Notes under the pieces: generated by a model
Told to the model about the DNA's origin: nothing
Database searches by the model: none
The model's input: the letters and a program-made list of their open reading frames with translations, nothing else
Made by a program: the position numbers and the translations under genes
Shown: positions 8,900 through 19,929 of the stretch, one piece after another
How positions within the stretch are numbered: position 1 is the first letter of the stretch
How the letters are laid out: every line of letters begins with the position of its first letter
Assembly (NCBI RefSeq): GCF_000426365.1
Contig: NZ_AUFF01000001.1
Coordinates: 372,001-436,000 of the forward strand
DNA: 64,000 nucleotides
Reading direction: 5' to 3'
From: Arenimonas composti TR7-09 = DSM 18010
GTDB taxonomy: Bacteria > Pseudomonadota > Gammaproteobacteria > Xanthomonadales > Xanthomonadaceae

Positions 8900-9781
8900 G
8901 TGATCAAGCGTATCGCACTGTTCCTGGCGACCAATCTCGCGGTGCTGGTGCTGCTCGGGCTGGTGCTCTCGGTGCTGCAGGGTGTCTTCGGCATCCAGCT
9001 CGGCAACCAGGGCACGTTGCTGGTGTTCGCGGCGGTATTCGGCTTCGGCGGCGCCTTCGTCTCGCTGGCGATCTCGAAGTGGGTCGCGCGCACCACGACG
9101 CGCATGCACGTCATCACCCAGCCGCGCAATGCCGACGAGGCCTGGCTGCTGGCGACCGTCGGCCGGCACGCGCAGGCGGCGGGCATCCGGATGCCCGAGG
9201 TCGGCATCTACGACGGCCCGGAGCTGAACGCGTTCGCCACCGGGCCCAGCCGCAACAATTCGCTCGTCGCGGTGTCGACCGGCCTGCTGCGCGGCATGGG
9301 CCGCGACGAGGTCGAAGCCGTGCTCGCGCACGAGGTGAGCCACGTCGCCAACGGCGACATGGTGACGATGGCCCTGATCCAGGGCGTGATGAACACGTTC
9401 GTGATCTGGCTCGCGCGCGTCGTCGGCGGCATCGTCGACGGCATGCTGTCCGGCGGCCGCGAGAACCGCGGTCCCGGTTTCGCCTACTACGCGGTGGTGA
9501 TGGTGCTGGAGATCGTGTTCGGCCTGCTGGCCTCGATCGTCACGATGTGGTTCAGCCGCCGCCGCGAGTTCCGCGCCGACGCGGGGGGTGCGGCGCTGGC
9601 GGGACGCGAGCGGATGATCGCGGCGCTGACCCGACTCGCGCAGACCTACGGCCACAGCACGCTGCCCAACCAGGTGCGCGCTTTCGGCATCTCCGGCAAC
9701 GTCGGGCAGGGCCTGAAGCGCCTGTTCATGACGCATCCGCCGCTGGCGGAGCGCATCCAGGCGCTGCGCGACGCCGCCTGA
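8900..9781 (+). CDS. htpX: Membrane zinc protease HtpX
   Basis: 293 residues, the family length. HtpX degrades misfolded inner-membrane proteins. Two N-terminal hydrophobic segments (about 5-27 and 32-57), [10 protein letters not shown] (HExxH zinc site, about residue 140), two further hydrophobic segments, and the third zinc-ligand region [11 protein letters not shown] (about 220). The start is GTG 8900, 5 bases after GGAG (8891-8894). An overlapping out-of-frame ATG-TGA (8898-8903) creates a start-stop at the same ribosome site. Confidence 0.95.
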   Translation: MIKRIALFLATNLAVLVLLGLVLSVLQGVFGIQLGNQGTLLVFAAVFGFGGAFVSLAISKWVARTTTRMHVITQPRNADEAWLLATVGRHAQAAGIRMPEVGIYDGPELNAFATGPSRNNSLVAVSTGLLRGMGRDEVEAVLAHEVSHVANGDMVTMALIQGVMNTFVIWLARVVGGIVDGMLSGGRENRGPGFAYYAVVMVLEIVFGLLASIVTMWFSRRREFRADAGGAALAGRERMIAALTRLAQTYGHSTLPNQVRAFGISGNVGQGLKRLFMTHPPLAERIQALRDAA

Positions 9782-9793
9782 TTCCGGAAGGAA

Positions 9794-9822
9794 GGCGCCC
9801 GCGCCGGAAGGACGCGGGCGCC
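9794..9822. terminator. Hairpin between convergent htpX and fimX
   Basis: Ten-base perfect arms GGCGCCCGCG (9794-9803) and CGCGGGCGCC (9813-9822) around a 9-nt loop. There is no U-tract on either side, so it may act only as an mRNA 3'-end stabiliser or a weak bidirectional terminator. Confidence 0.4.
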
Positions 9823-9834
9823 GGTGACGCGGCC

Positions 9835-11910
9835 TCAGCCGAAGTCGTAGTTCATCGCCGGGCCGGGCGGCGCGAGGAAGTTGCCCTCGACGAAGTCCAT
9901 GCCCATGCCGAACAGCACGCTCATCGTGGTGGCGTCGGAGACGAACTCGGCGAGCGTCTGCTTGCCGGCCTCGTGCGCCTTGGCGACGATTTCGCGGACC
10001 TGCTTCTGCACGTCCGGGTTCTTGCCGAGCTCCTGGATGAAGCTGCGGTCGATCTTCAGGATCGCCGGGTCGATGTGGCTCAGCATCTGGAACGAATTCA
10101 GGCCGGTGCCGAACTGCTCCAGCGCGACCCGGCAACCGAGCGCCGACACCGCCTTCTCGAAGCCCTGCACCGCCTTGAGATTGGTGAAGACCTTCGATTC
10201 CGGGATCTGCAGCACCAGCCGGTCGCCCGGTACGCCGTGCGCGCGCAGCTGTTCGGCGATGAAGGTCTCCAGGCCGCCTTCGACCAGCGAGGCCGGGGTG
10301 ATCTTCACGAACAACACCGTGTTCCTGCCGGCCTTCATGCGCTCGGCGATGACGCCGGCCGCGCGCTGGATCACCCAGCGGTCGATGTCGTCGAGCAGGC
10401 CGTGCTCCTCGGCGATGGCCAGGTAGGTCATCGGCGGGATCATCTCGCCGCCCTGGCCCTTCATGCGCAGGTAGACGTCGTAGTGCTCTTCCTCGGCACC
10501 GGTGAGGCTGATGATCGGCTGGTAGTGCAGCACGAACTGGTCACCGACCAGGGCCTCGCGGATGCGCTCGACCCAGGCCTGGATGCGCTCTTCCTCGGCG
10601 CGGTCGCGGGCGGCCGGGTCGAAGATCTCGATGCGGTTGCCGCCCATGCCGATGCTCGAGGCCAGGCACTGGCTGGACTTGGCCATGACCTGCGAGACGC
10701 TGGCGATCCGCTCGCCGATCTGCACGCCGCCGATGCTCAGGCCGAGGTTCAGCGAACGCGAACCCGCCTCGACGATATGGCCGTGGAAAGCGTCGCGGAT
10801 GCGCTCGGCCTGGGCCTGGCTGCTCTTGTGGTCGTGCGCCAGGCACAGGACCGCGAAGCTGTGGTCGCTCAGGCGTGCCGCGAGGGTTTCCGCGTCGAGC
10901 GCGCCCTGCAGCCGGTCGGCGATGCCCTTGATCAGCTCGTCGGCGTGCGCCAGGCCGATTTCCGACACCAGGTTCTCGTACTGGTCCGGCTCGATCAGCA
11001 GCAGCGCCTGCTGGCCCTTGCCCTCGGCGGCACGGGCGACCGCGGCCTCGAGCTCGGTCATGAAGTGCGGGCGGTTGTAGAGCCCGGTCAGCGGGTCGCG
11101 CTGGCGCAGGGTGTCCAGCTCCTTGACCATGTCGGGGTCGACGGTCTGCTGGCGGAACACGATCTGCAGGCAGGCTTCGCCCTCGAACGTCGCCTGCGCG
11201 AACTCCATCACCGCGTCGAAATTGCTGCCGTCGGCACGCTGCGCCTGCAGCTCGAGCTGCTTCGGCGGCGGCTCGCCGCGGCCGAGGCGCTTGAGCAGGG
11301 CACGGAAGGATTCACCGTGCTGCGGCGCGATCAGGTCGAGCACCGACACGCCCTCGATCTCGTCGAAGCCCTCGAAACCGAACATCTCGAGATAGGCGTC
11401 GTTGGCGCGGATGTGCATGCCCTCGTGCACGTAGGCGATCGGGTCGCGCGACGACGCGATCAGCGCGTCGCAGCGGCGCTCGGAGTCGCGCAGCGAGGCC
11501 TCCAGGTGGCGTAGGCCGCGACGCGCCTGCAGCGCGGCGAACTCGGCACGCACCACCGCCTGCACATGTTCGGCGCGGTGGCGCAGACACAGGTCGCGCA
11601 CGCCGGCGGCCAGCGCGTCGAGCACGATCTTCTCGTCGATGGACTGGCAGGAGACCAGCACCGGAATGTCCTTGCCGGTCGCGGTCACGCGCTCGACGAC
11701 GGTGGCGAGCGGCAGGTACCTGGCGTCGAACGCCGCCAGCACCAGGTCGATGGACTGACCGGCGAGCAGCTGGACGAGTTCGTCCTCGTTCTCGGGCCGA
11801 TGCGGGCGCACGGCCATGCCGCCGTTGCGCAGGTGGCTGATCAGCTGCTCGGCATCCTCGAGCTTGTCTTCCACCAGGAGCAGGCGGATAACGGCGTCCT
11901 GCTGTGCCAT
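9835..11910 (-). CDS. fimX: FimX-type degenerate GGDEF/EAL c-di-GMP receptor
   Basis: 691 residues, which as I recall is the length of Pseudomonas FimX, a c-di-GMP effector needed for type IV pilus assembly at the pole. Domain order: REC-like (about 8-120, phospho-acceptor Asp lost: DLVLAAFD), PAS (about 145-260), degenerate GGDEF (about 275-430, SDHSF at the signature) and degenerate EAL (about 450-690, DVYLRM where active enzymes have EAL/EVL). It should therefore bind rather than make or degrade c-di-GMP. A good AAGGAG ribosome site precedes ATG 11910. No pil genes are in the window. Confidence 0.88.
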   Translation of the reverse strand: MAQQDAVIRLLLVEDKLEDAEQLISHLRNGGMAVRPHRPENEDELVQLLAGQSIDLVLAAFDARYLPLATVVERVTATGKDIPVLVSCQSIDEKIVLDALAAGVRDLCLRHRAEHVQAVVRAEFAALQARRGLRHLEASLRDSERRCDALIASSRDPIAYVHEGMHIRANDAYLEMFGFEGFDEIEGVSVLDLIAPQHGESFRALLKRLGRGEPPPKQLELQAQRADGSNFDAVMEFAQATFEGEACLQIVFRQQTVDPDMVKELDTLRQRDPLTGLYNRPHFMTELEAAVARAAEGKGQQALLLIEPDQYENLVSEIGLAHADELIKGIADRLQGALDAETLAARLSDHSFAVLCLAHDHKSSQAQAERIRDAFHGHIVEAGSRSLNLGLSIGGVQIGERIASVSQVMAKSSQCLASSIGMGGNRIEIFDPAARDRAEEERIQAWVERIREALVGDQFVLHYQPIISLTGAEEEHYDVYLRMKGQGGEMIPPMTYLAIAEEHGLLDDIDRWVIQRAAGVIAERMKAGRNTVLFVKITPASLVEGGLETFIAEQLRAHGVPGDRLVLQIPESKVFTNLKAVQGFEKAVSALGCRVALEQFGTGLNSFQMLSHIDPAILKIDRSFIQELGKNPDVQKQVREIVAKAHEAGKQTLAEFVSDATTMSVLFGMGMDFVEGNFLAPPGPAMNYDFG

Positions 11911-12001
11911 CCAGGTGCTCTCCTTTGCGTATCAATGGCTTGCGCGGCGGAGCGAAACGATACCAGAAGCCGGACTGATAACACCATCACGGAAACGGGT
12001 C

Positions 12002-13018
<1,017 letters not shown>

Positions 13019-13110
13019 GTCCGGCTTGGACGAGGGCCGACCGGCCCGCGAAAACGACATTGTAGCCGCAGGCCGGGCCCGGCCGTGGCGATCCACGAGG
13101 AGCAGCACCG

Positions 13111-13677
13111 ATGGCCAGCTACGGCATGAACGACGTCAAGAACGGCATGAAGATCATCGTCAACGGCGACCCGTGCGTGATCACCGACACCGAGTACGTC
13201 AAGCCGGGCAAGGGCCAGGCCTTCACCCGCGTGAAGTACCGCAACATCAAGAACGGCCGCGTGCAGGAAACGACGATGAAGTCGACCGACTCGCTGGAAG
13301 CGGCGGACGTGCTCGACACCGACATGCGCTACCTGTACAGCGACGGCGAGTACTGGCACTTCATGGACGCCGAGACCTTCGAGCAGGTGCAGGCCGACGC
13401 CGCCGGCATCGGCGACACGAAGAACTGGCTGAAGGGCGAGGAGGACTGCGTCGTCACTCTGTGGAACGGCACCCCGATCGCGGTGCAGGCGCCGAACTTC
13501 GTCGAACTGAAGATCGTCGAGACCGACCCGGGCGTGCGCGGCGACACCTCGGGCGGCGGCGGCAAGCCGGCCCGCCTGGAGACCGGCGCGGTCGTGCGCG
13601 TGCCGCTGTTCGTGAACCAGGACGAGATCATCAAGGTCGACACCCGCTCCGGCGAGTACGTGTCGCGGGTCAAGTAA
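13111..13677 (+). CDS. efp: Translation elongation factor P
   Basis: 188 residues. EF-P rescues ribosomes stalled at polyproline. The KOW-like N-domain carries the modified loop PGKGQA with Lys34 in the expected place; two OB domains follow ([13 protein letters not shown], and C-terminal [12 protein letters not shown]). Ribosome site GAGGAG lies 9 bases upstream. Lys34 plus the adjacent epmB indicate the beta-lysyl pathway. Confidence 0.97.
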   Translation: MASYGMNDVKNGMKIIVNGDPCVITDTEYVKPGKGQAFTRVKYRNIKNGRVQETTMKSTDSLEAADVLDTDMRYLYSDGEYWHFMDAETFEQVQADAAGIGDTKNWLKGEEDCVVTLWNGTPIAVQAPNFVELKIVETDPGVRGDTSGGGGKPARLETGAVVRVPLFVNQDEIIKVDTRSGEYVSRVK

Positions 13678-13681
13678 GCGG

Positions 13682-15043
13682 ATGACGAGCCCGGCGCCCG
13701 CGGCCGTCGGCCAGCCCGAAGCCGTCGACCTGCTGATCGAGGCGGGCTGGGTCGTCCCGGTCGAACCGCAGGGGGTCGTGCTCACCGACCATGCGGTGGC
13801 GGTGCGCGGCGGCGACATCGTCGCCGTGCTGCCGCAGACCGAGGCGCGCGGCCGTTACGCCGCCGCCGAAGTCGTCAGCCTGCCGCAGGCGGCGCTACTG
13901 CCGGGGCTGGTCAACGCCCACTGCCACAACCCGATGACCCTGCTGCGCGGGGTCGCCGACGACCTGCCGCTGATGACCTGGCTGCAGGAGCACATCTGGC
14001 CGATCGAGGGCAAGGTGATCGGGCCGGAGTTCGTCGCCGACGGCGCCGAGCTCGCCGTCGCCGAGATGCTGCGTGGCGGCACCACCACCTGCGCCGAGAA
14101 CTATTTCTTCCCGGACGTGCAGGCCGCGACCTATGCGCGCCTGGGCTTCCGCGCCGTCGTCGGCCTGCCGGTGATCGATTTCCCGACCGCCTGGGCGCGC
14201 ACCACCGACGAGTACTTCGACAAGGCCCTGGAAGTGCACGACAACTGGCGGCGGCATCCGCTGGTGTCGACCTGCTTCGTGCCGCATGCGCCCTACAGCG
14301 TGTCCGACGCGGCCTTCGAACGCATCCGTATGCTCAGCGACCAGCTCGACCTGGTCGTGCACTGCCACGTGCACGAGACGGCGCAGGAGAACGTCGACGC
14401 GATCGCCGCCCACGGCATGCGCCAGCTGGCGCGCCTGGACCGCCTCGGCCTGGTCAACGCGCGCCTGATGGCGGTGCACATGACCGACCTGACCGAAGCC
14501 GAGATCATGCTGTGCGCCGAGCGCGGGGTCAGCGTCGTGCACTGCCCGGAATCCAACCTCAAGCTCGCCAGCGGCTTCTGCCCGGTGCACCGGCTGCAGC
14601 AGGCCGGCGTCGAGGTCGCGCTCGGCACCGACGGCTGCGCCAGCAACAACGATCTCGACATGTTCGGCGAGCTGCGTACCGCCGCGCTGCTCGGCAAGGG
14701 CGTCGCCGGCGACGCCGCCGCGGTGGACGCCGCGACCGCCCTGCGCATGGCGACGCTGGCCGGCGCCAACGCGCTGGGTCTCGGCGAGCGCATCGGCTCG
14801 ATCACGCCGGGCAAGGCGGCCGACCTCGTGGCGGTGAACCTGGCCCAGGTCGAGACGCAGCCGCTGCACCACGTGATCTCACAGCTCGTCTATGCGGTCG
14901 GCCGCCACCAGGTCAGCGATGTCTGGCTGGCCGGTCGCCGCCGCCTCGCCGGTGGGCGCCTCGTCGACATCGACACCGAGGCGCTGCTGGCCAAGGCCGA
15001 ACGCTGGCGCGGCCGCATCGCCGCGCTGAGGGCGGCGCCGTGA
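13682..15043 (+). CDS. mtaD: 5'-methylthioadenosine/S-adenosylhomocysteine deaminase (TRZ/ATZ family)
   Basis: 453 residues. An amidohydrolase that deaminates MTA/SAH-type purines. Metal ligands are visible: NAHCHN (HxH, about residue 80), HCHVHET (about 227), HMTD (about 265) and [16 protein letters not shown] (about 315). It is first in a chain of four overlapping genes (ubiG, gph, PSY-like), each restarting within the previous stop. It fits with the methionine-salvage genes near 57-59 kb: both deal with MTA left after SAM use. Confidence 0.88.
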   Translation: MTSPAPAAVGQPEAVDLLIEAGWVVPVEPQGVVLTDHAVAVRGGDIVAVLPQTEARGRYAAAEVVSLPQAALLPGLVNAHCHNPMTLLRGVADDLPLMTWLQEHIWPIEGKVIGPEFVADGAELAVAEMLRGGTTTCAENYFFPDVQAATYARLGFRAVVGLPVIDFPTAWARTTDEYFDKALEVHDNWRRHPLVSTCFVPHAPYSVSDAAFERIRMLSDQLDLVVHCHVHETAQENVDAIAAHGMRQLARLDRLGLVNARLMAVHMTDLTEAEIMLCAERGVSVVHCPESNLKLASGFCPVHRLQQAGVEVALGTDGCASNNDLDMFGELRTAALLGKGVAGDAAAVDAATALRMATLAGANALGLGERIGSITPGKAADLVAVNLAQVETQPLHHVISQLVYAVGRHQVSDVWLAGRRRLAGGRLVDIDTEALLAKAERWRGRIAALRAAP

Positions 15044-15759
15044 ACCACGACGCAGGCGCCGCCGCGACGAATGCCAGCGCCGCCGAGCTGGCCAAGTTCG
15101 GTGCACTGGCCAACCGCTGGTGGGATCCGCAGGGTCCGCAGAAGCCGCTGCACCAGCTGAACCCGGCCCGGCTCGGCTACGTCCGCGACCGCATGCCGCT
15201 TGCGGGCGCGCGCGTGCTCGACGTCGGCTGCGGCGCCGGCCTGCTCAGCGAGGCCCTGGCCCGCGAGGGCGCCCGCGTCACCGCGCTCGACCTCGCCCCG
15301 GAGCTGGTCGACGTCGCCAAGCTGCACCTGCTCGAATCCGGCCTGCAGGTCGATTACCGCCTGCAGTCGATCGAGGAACTCGCCGCCGCGGAGCCGGAAG
15401 CCTTCGACGCCGTCGCCTGCATGGAAATGCTCGAACACGTGCCGGACCCGGCGGCGATCGTCGCCGCCTGCGCGCGTGCGCTGCGCCCCGGCGGCCGGCT
15501 GTTCCTGTCGACGCTGAACCGCACGCCGGAAGCCTTCGCGCTGGCGGTCGTCGGCGCCGAGTACATCACCCGCCTTCTGCCGCGTGGCACCCACGACTAC
15601 GCGAAGTTCATCCGCCCGTCCGAACTGGCGGCCTGGCTGCGTGCCGCCGGCCTGCAGCTCGAGGACGTCAGCGGCCTGGCCTACGACCCGATCCGCGGCA
15701 CCGCCCGGGTCGGCGGCGCGGCGCGGGTCAACTACCTCGTCTGCGCGGTGAAGCCCTGA
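15040..15759 (+). CDS. ubiG: Ubiquinone biosynthesis O-methyltransferase UbiG
   Basis: 239 residues starting at GTG 15040, which overlaps the mtaD stop (GTGA). A class I SAM methyltransferase catalysing both O-methylations of ubiquinone synthesis. Conserved N-terminus [26 protein letters not shown], motif [14 protein letters not shown] (about residue 54), [10 protein letters not shown] (about 130) and the membrane-association region [11 protein letters not shown]. Translational coupling with mtaD and gph; both mtaD and ubiG relate to SAM metabolism. Confidence 0.95.
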   Translation: MNHDAGAAATNASAAELAKFGALANRWWDPQGPQKPLHQLNPARLGYVRDRMPLAGARVLDVGCGAGLLSEALAREGARVTALDLAPELVDVAKLHLLESGLQVDYRLQSIEELAAAEPEAFDAVACMEMLEHVPDPAAIVAACARALRPGGRLFLSTLNRTPEAFALAVVGAEYITRLLPRGTHDYAKFIRPSELAAWLRAAGLQLEDVSGLAYDPIRGTARVGGAARVNYLVCAVKP

Positions 15760-16415
15760 TGCCGCCGTTGCAGGCGGTCCTGTTCGACCTCGACGGTACC
15801 CTGGTCGACACCGCGCCGGACCTCTGCCACGCCGTCAACCGCGTGTGCGCCGATCACGGCAGCCCGCCGGTGCCGCTGGAACGCCTGCGTCCGGTGGTCA
15901 GCAAGGGCGGACGGGCGATGCTCGCGGCCGCGCTGCCCGACGTCGCCGAGGCGGCGCGCGAGGCGATGATCCCGCCCTTCCTCGACTATTACGCGCAGGC
16001 GGTGAAGGTCGACAGCGTGTTGTTCCCCGGCGTCGACGCGCTGCTCGGCGCGATCGAGGCGCGCGGGCTGCGCTGGGGCATCGTCACCAACAAGCCTGAA
16101 GGGCTCGCGCGCGCCGTGGTCGACGGCTTCGGCTGGACGCAGCGCTGCGCGGTGCTCGTCGGTGGCGACACACTGCCGCAGCGCAAGCCCGACCCCGCGC
16201 CACTGCGGCATGCCTGCGCGCAGCTCGGCATCGCCGCCGACGCCGCGCTCTACGTCGGCGACGACGAGCGCGATGTGCTCGCCGCCCGCGCCGCCGGCAT
16301 GCCGGTGGTCGCCGCCGCCTGGGGCTACCGGCTGCCGCACGAGGACCCGGTGAGCTGGCAGGCCGACCGGCTCTGCGCCGATGCCGGCGCCGTGATCGCC
16401 CTGCTGCCGCCGTGA
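15759..16415 (+). CDS. gph: Phosphoglycolate phosphatase (HAD family)
   Basis: 218 residues from ATG 15759 (ATGA overlap with ubiG). HAD motifs: I DLDGTLVDT (residues 9-17), II/III TNKPEG and QRKPDPAP, IV GDDERDV. A C1-type cap lies between. The ubiG-gph neighbourhood supports Gph, which removes 2-phosphoglycolate from DNA repair. Close relatives (e.g. MupP, N-acetylmuramate-6-phosphate phosphatase) also occur next to ubiG in pseudomonads, so substrate is not certain. Confidence 0.85.
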   Translation: MPPLQAVLFDLDGTLVDTAPDLCHAVNRVCADHGSPPVPLERLRPVVSKGGRAMLAAALPDVAEAAREAMIPPFLDYYAQAVKVDSVLFPGVDALLGAIEARGLRWGIVTNKPEGLARAVVDGFGWTQRCAVLVGGDTLPQRKPDPAPLRHACAQLGIAADAALYVGDDERDVLAARAAGMPVVAAAWGYRLPHEDPVSWQADRLCADAGAVIALLPP

Positions 16416-17194
16416 GGCCGGACCGCCCCGGCGGCGATGCCGCCGCGATCGAACACTTCGTGCACAAGTGGTTCGCGCGCGAGCCCGAGATGGCGCTGGC
16501 CGAGGTCTATTGCCCGCCGCCGCTGCGCCCGCGTTTCCGCGCCTGGGGGGCGCTGCTGCACGAGCTGCGCGAGGCCGCGTTCGAGCTCAGCGATCCGCGC
16601 ATCGTCGCCAGCAAGCTGCCGTGGTGGGCCGAGGAACTGCAGCGCATCGGCGGCGGCGAGGGCCGGCACCCGCTGGCCGCGCCGCTGGCCGGGCCGGGCC
16701 TGCCGTGGCGCGGCCTGGCTTCGGCACTGCTGGCGACCGTCGCCGACGACAGCCGCCCGGCCGATCCGACCGCGGCGATCGCCCAGCTGCAGCCGCTGGC
16801 GGCCGCCATCGCTGCGGTCGAGGCCGGCCTGTTCGGCGCGGCGGCGCCGGTGCCCGGCGCTGATACCGCGATCGCCGTGCACCTGCTGCAGGAACGCCTG
16901 CCGCACGGCCTCGCCGCCGATGACCAGGCGCGCCTGCCGATGAACCTGCTGGCCCGGCATGGTCTCGACGTCGCGGCGGTCGCCGCCGGCCAGGGCGAGG
17001 CGCTGTTGCGCGACTGGGCGGGCGAGCTGCTGGCGGCCGCACCGGAACGCCTGCCGGGGGCGCCGCTGCTGCGGCGGCTGCGGCTCGGTTTCGACCGCGC
17101 GCGGCTGCAGCGGCTGCGTGCCGGCCGCGGTTTCGCGCCGCCGGCGCCGCTGGCCAGCGTGCTGCGCGGCTGGTGGATCGCGCGGCAGCAGTGA
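16412..17194 (+). CDS. Squalene/phytoene synthase-like protein
   Basis: 260 residues from GTG 16412 (GTGA overlap with gph). The helical trans-prenyltransferase fold is suggested by HKWFAREPEMALAEVYCPP, FELSDPRIVASKLPWWAEEL and LPMNLLARHG. The DxxxD prenyl-diphosphate motifs expected in active synthases are not evident, so activity is doubtful. In sequence style it is closer to the NDUFAF6-like, non-carotenoid members. No isoprenoid genes are nearby except ubiG. Confidence 0.7.
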   Translation: MRPDRPGGDAAAIEHFVHKWFAREPEMALAEVYCPPPLRPRFRAWGALLHELREAAFELSDPRIVASKLPWWAEELQRIGGGEGRHPLAAPLAGPGLPWRGLASALLATVADDSRPADPTAAIAQLQPLAAAIAAVEAGLFGAAAPVPGADTAIAVHLLQERLPHGLAADDQARLPMNLLARHGLDVAAVAAGQGEALLRDWAGELLAAAPERLPGAPLLRRLRLGFDRARLQRLRAGRGFAPPAPLASVLRGWWIARQQ

Positions 17195-17297
17195 AGGCCG
17201 CCGCCGGCAATGCTTCGTTGCGTCCGCCGCGCTTCAGCCGCGTTGACGTAGGCTGCGCCCGCCCCAAACCCTGCTGAAACCTTTCCAGGAGCCGTCG

Positions 17298-18269
17298 ATG
17301 GCCCCCTTCGACCAGACCAGTACCGCCCGGGCACTGCCCGACATCGCCGCCGACGGCCGCCCCGCGCTCGCGGGCGCGCTGGACTGGGTCGGCATGGGCC
17401 GGATCGAGATGCCGGTGTCGCTGCAGGCCGACGACGGCCGCGTCGTCACCAGCCCGGCGAAGGTCGACGCCTTCGTGAACCTGCGCCGCGAAGACGCGCG
17501 CGGGATCCATATGTCGCGCCTGTACCTGCACGTCGACCGGATGCTGTCGGCCGAGCCGGTGACCCCGGCCGGCCTGCGCCGGTTGCTGAAGGATTTCCTG
17601 GAATCGCATGCCGGGCTGTCGGACCGCGCGCTGCTGCGCCTGCAGTTCGATCACCTGGTGCGACGAAAGGCGCTGGCCAGCGACAACAGCGGCTGGAAGG
17701 CCTATCCGGTGACCCTGACCGCGGTGATGGAACGCGGCCACTTCGCGCTCGAGCTCGGCCTGCAGGTGCAGTACTCGAGCACCTGCCCGTGTTCGGCGGC
17801 GCTGGCGCGGCAGCTGATCCAGCAGCAGTTCTCCGCTGATTTCGCCGCCGGCCTGCTCGATCGCGAAGCCGTGCTCGCCTGGCTCGGCAGCGAGCAGGGC
17901 ATCGTCGCGACCCCGCATGCGCAGCGCAGCATCGCCGAGGTGAAGCTGCGCCTGGTGCCGGCCTTCGCCGACATCCCGATCGTCGGATTCATCGACCGCA
18001 TCGAAGCGGCGCTGAAGACGCCGGTGCAGACCGCGGTGAAGCGTGTCGACGAGCAGGCCTTCGCCCTGCTCAACGGCCAGAACCTGATGTTCTGCGAGGA
18101 CGCCGCCCGCCGCGTGCAGCAGGCGCTGGACGTCGACGAGCGCATCGCCGACTTCCTGGTGCGGGTCGCGCACCAGGAAAGCCTGCATCCGCACGACGCC
18201 GTCGCGGTCGCCAGCAAGGGCGTCGCCGGCGGCTATTCGACGCTGCCCGACGGCCTGGTACCCCGCTGA
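17298..18269 (+). CDS. folE2: GTP cyclohydrolase FolE2 (type IB)
   Basis: 323 residues. Converts GTP to 7,8-dihydroneopterin triphosphate for folate, with a broader metal range than FolE. Visible: NLRREDARGIHMSRLYLHVD, the catalytic-cysteine segment STCPCSAALARQLI (about residues 158-171), and VRVAHQESLHPHDA near the C-terminus. FolE2 is often Zur-regulated when zinc is scarce, but I see no AT-rich Zur-like palindrome in the 103-base gap upstream. AGGAG ribosome site. Confidence 0.94.
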   Translation: MAPFDQTSTARALPDIAADGRPALAGALDWVGMGRIEMPVSLQADDGRVVTSPAKVDAFVNLRREDARGIHMSRLYLHVDRMLSAEPVTPAGLRRLLKDFLESHAGLSDRALLRLQFDHLVRRKALASDNSGWKAYPVTLTAVMERGHFALELGLQVQYSSTCPCSAALARQLIQQQFSADFAAGLLDREAVLAWLGSEQGIVATPHAQRSIAEVKLRLVPAFADIPIVGFIDRIEAALKTPVQTAVKRVDEQAFALLNGQNLMFCEDAARRVQQALDVDERIADFLVRVAHQESLHPHDAVAVASKGVAGGYSTLPDGLVPR

Positions 18270-18290
18270 GCCGCGGCAGCGTCCGCGACC

Positions 18291-19865
18291 TCAGTCGCAG
18301 CTCAGGCCCACCGTCCGCCCGAGCCGCTCCAGGTTCAGCACCTGGCTGCCGTCGATGCCGTCCAGTTCGGCGACCGCGGTTTCGCAGTCCACGAAGGTGA
18401 TGCGCGCGGTGCCCCAGCCGGGTCGCTGGATCTGCGCCGGGTCGAGGTCGGTCCAGCGGCCACCGGTGGTCTGGTACAGCTCGAATTCGACTTCCTGGTT
18501 GAAGTCGAACCGGCCCCAGCGCTGCGCGAGCAGGAAGAAGTTGCTGCCGTCGTCGTGGTGGCCATAGAAGAACAGCAGCACCTGTTCGTCGTTGAGCCAG
18601 TGCAGCTCGAAACCCTGGCCCGAGGTCGCCGGCTCGAACCAGGCGCCGATCAGACCCTTCATGTCCGGGATCGCCTGGGTGCTGTTGCCGACGCGGAAGT
18701 AGTGGCGGGTCGTCACGCCCTGGTAGCGCGCCTCCCATTGCCACAGCCCGTGCGGGGCGTTGCCGGGCAGGGTGTATTCCCAGTACCAGTAGCTGGCGTT
18801 GTACACCGGCTGCGCGCCGGGCACCGCCGCCGTGTCGAGGTTCCAGCTCGTGAACACGCTGTTGTCGGGGCGCAGCACCCGGAACTCGCTCAGCTCGCCA
18901 TAGGCCTGGTCGCGGTAGGCCGCGAGGAAGATCACCTTTTCGCCCGGATTGAACTGGTCGCGGAAGTTCGGCACGTCGGTGCCAGGCATCGTCGTGCCGC
19001 TGCAGCTCGGCTGCACCGGCGGTGCATTGTGGGTCGACAGCCGGTTGATCGCCGGCTGGCGGTAGGGGCGCTGTTCCGCCCAGGCCGACGGCGTCGTATT
19101 GCAGGCGCCGTTATGCGGCTCGATCACCGCCGCGTTCGCATTTTCGTTGGCGCGCAGTTCCAGATGCAGGTGCGGTCCGGTGGAGACGCCGGAGCTGCCG
19201 ACCCGGCCGAGCACCTCCCCGACCGCGATCGCGCTGCCGATCGGCCGCGTGGTCACCGAACCGTTCTTCATGTGCAGGTAGCGGGCGATCGTGCCGTCGG
19301 CGTGGCGCACCGTCACGTAGTTCGGCGTGTCCGGCGCGTTCATCGAACACGAGCGGTCGTTGTTGCCGTCGGCGCGGCCGACCAGGGTGCCCGGCGCGAC
19401 CGCGCGGACCTCGACCGCGCCCTGGTCGAGCAGCATCCACGAGAATGGCCAGATGAAATAGTCGACGCCACGGTGGTTGTAACCACCGGCGGTGTCGTAG
19501 GTGCGGGTGCCGCAGGTGTAGTCGCGCAACTGCCCGATCGTCGGGTTCAGGTCGACGAAGTTGGAGATGCCGTGCCAGTCGGTGCCAGGCGTCTGGCCGC
19601 GCGACAGCGGCCACTGCAGCCCGGACACCTTCGGGATCACGCCGGCCTGCGCGGCCGGCAGGCGGCCTTCGGCGCGCAGGCGGGCGATGTTGGCGGCCGC
19701 TTCCCCGGCGAGGCGGCGGTCCAGTGCTTCCGAGACGTGGTCGGCGGCGTCCTGCGGTGCGAGCGCGCCGCCACCGTCGGGTTGGCGCGCGGTGGCGGGC
19801 AGGCTGGCGAGGCCGAGGCAGGCGAGGGCGGTGACCGCGAGGCGGGCCGGGATCGAATCGCGCAT
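18291..19865 (-). CDS. Secreted M23 metallopeptidase with extra C-terminal domains
   Basis: 524 residues. Signal peptide about 1-26 (ending LPATARQ). The LytM/M23 domain spans about 90-255 with zinc ligands in NHRGVDY (HxxxD) and TGPHLHLEL (HxH). A beta-rich middle (about 290-400) is followed by GLIGAWFEPATSGQGFELHW, a short domain found, to my knowledge, at the C-termini of many secreted proteins of Lysobacterales. Likely cuts peptidoglycan cross-bridges or other Gly-rich substrates outside the cell. A second M23 gene follows 64 bases further along the same strand. Confidence 0.88.
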   Translation of the reverse strand: MRDSIPARLAVTALACLGLASLPATARQPDGGGALAPQDAADHVSEALDRRLAGEAAANIARLRAEGRLPAAQAGVIPKVSGLQWPLSRGQTPGTDWHGISNFVDLNPTIGQLRDYTCGTRTYDTAGGYNHRGVDYFIWPFSWMLLDQGAVEVRAVAPGTLVGRADGNNDRSCSMNAPDTPNYVTVRHADGTIARYLHMKNGSVTTRPIGSAIAVGEVLGRVGSSGVSTGPHLHLELRANENANAAVIEPHNGACNTTPSAWAEQRPYRQPAINRLSTHNAPPVQPSCSGTTMPGTDVPNFRDQFNPGEKVIFLAAYRDQAYGELSEFRVLRPDNSVFTSWNLDTAAVPGAQPVYNASYWYWEYTLPGNAPHGLWQWEARYQGVTTRHYFRVGNSTQAIPDMKGLIGAWFEPATSGQGFELHWLNDEQVLLFFYGHHDDGSNFFLLAQRWGRFDFNQEVEFELYQTTGGRWTDLDPAQIQRPGWGTARITFVDCETAVAELDGIDGSQVLNLERLGRTVGLSCD

Positions 19866-19929
19866 GACGCATTCCCCTGGACGTGAGCCGCGGCCAGCAT
19901 AGCGCCGTGGCCCGGCGCCGGCACGGGTC

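Noticed and set aside
9079..11514. 811-codon plus-strand frame across htpX and fimX
   Set aside because: Runs antisense to fimX and out of frame with htpX, both clearly real; low-complexity translation.
13019..13108. Longer N-terminus for epmB
   Set aside because: Would extend into the efp control region with no family similarity; ATG 13018 gives a normal EpmB N-terminus.
17195..17297. Zur operator upstream of folE2
   Set aside because: Looked for the AT-rich palindrome typical of Zur; none is present.
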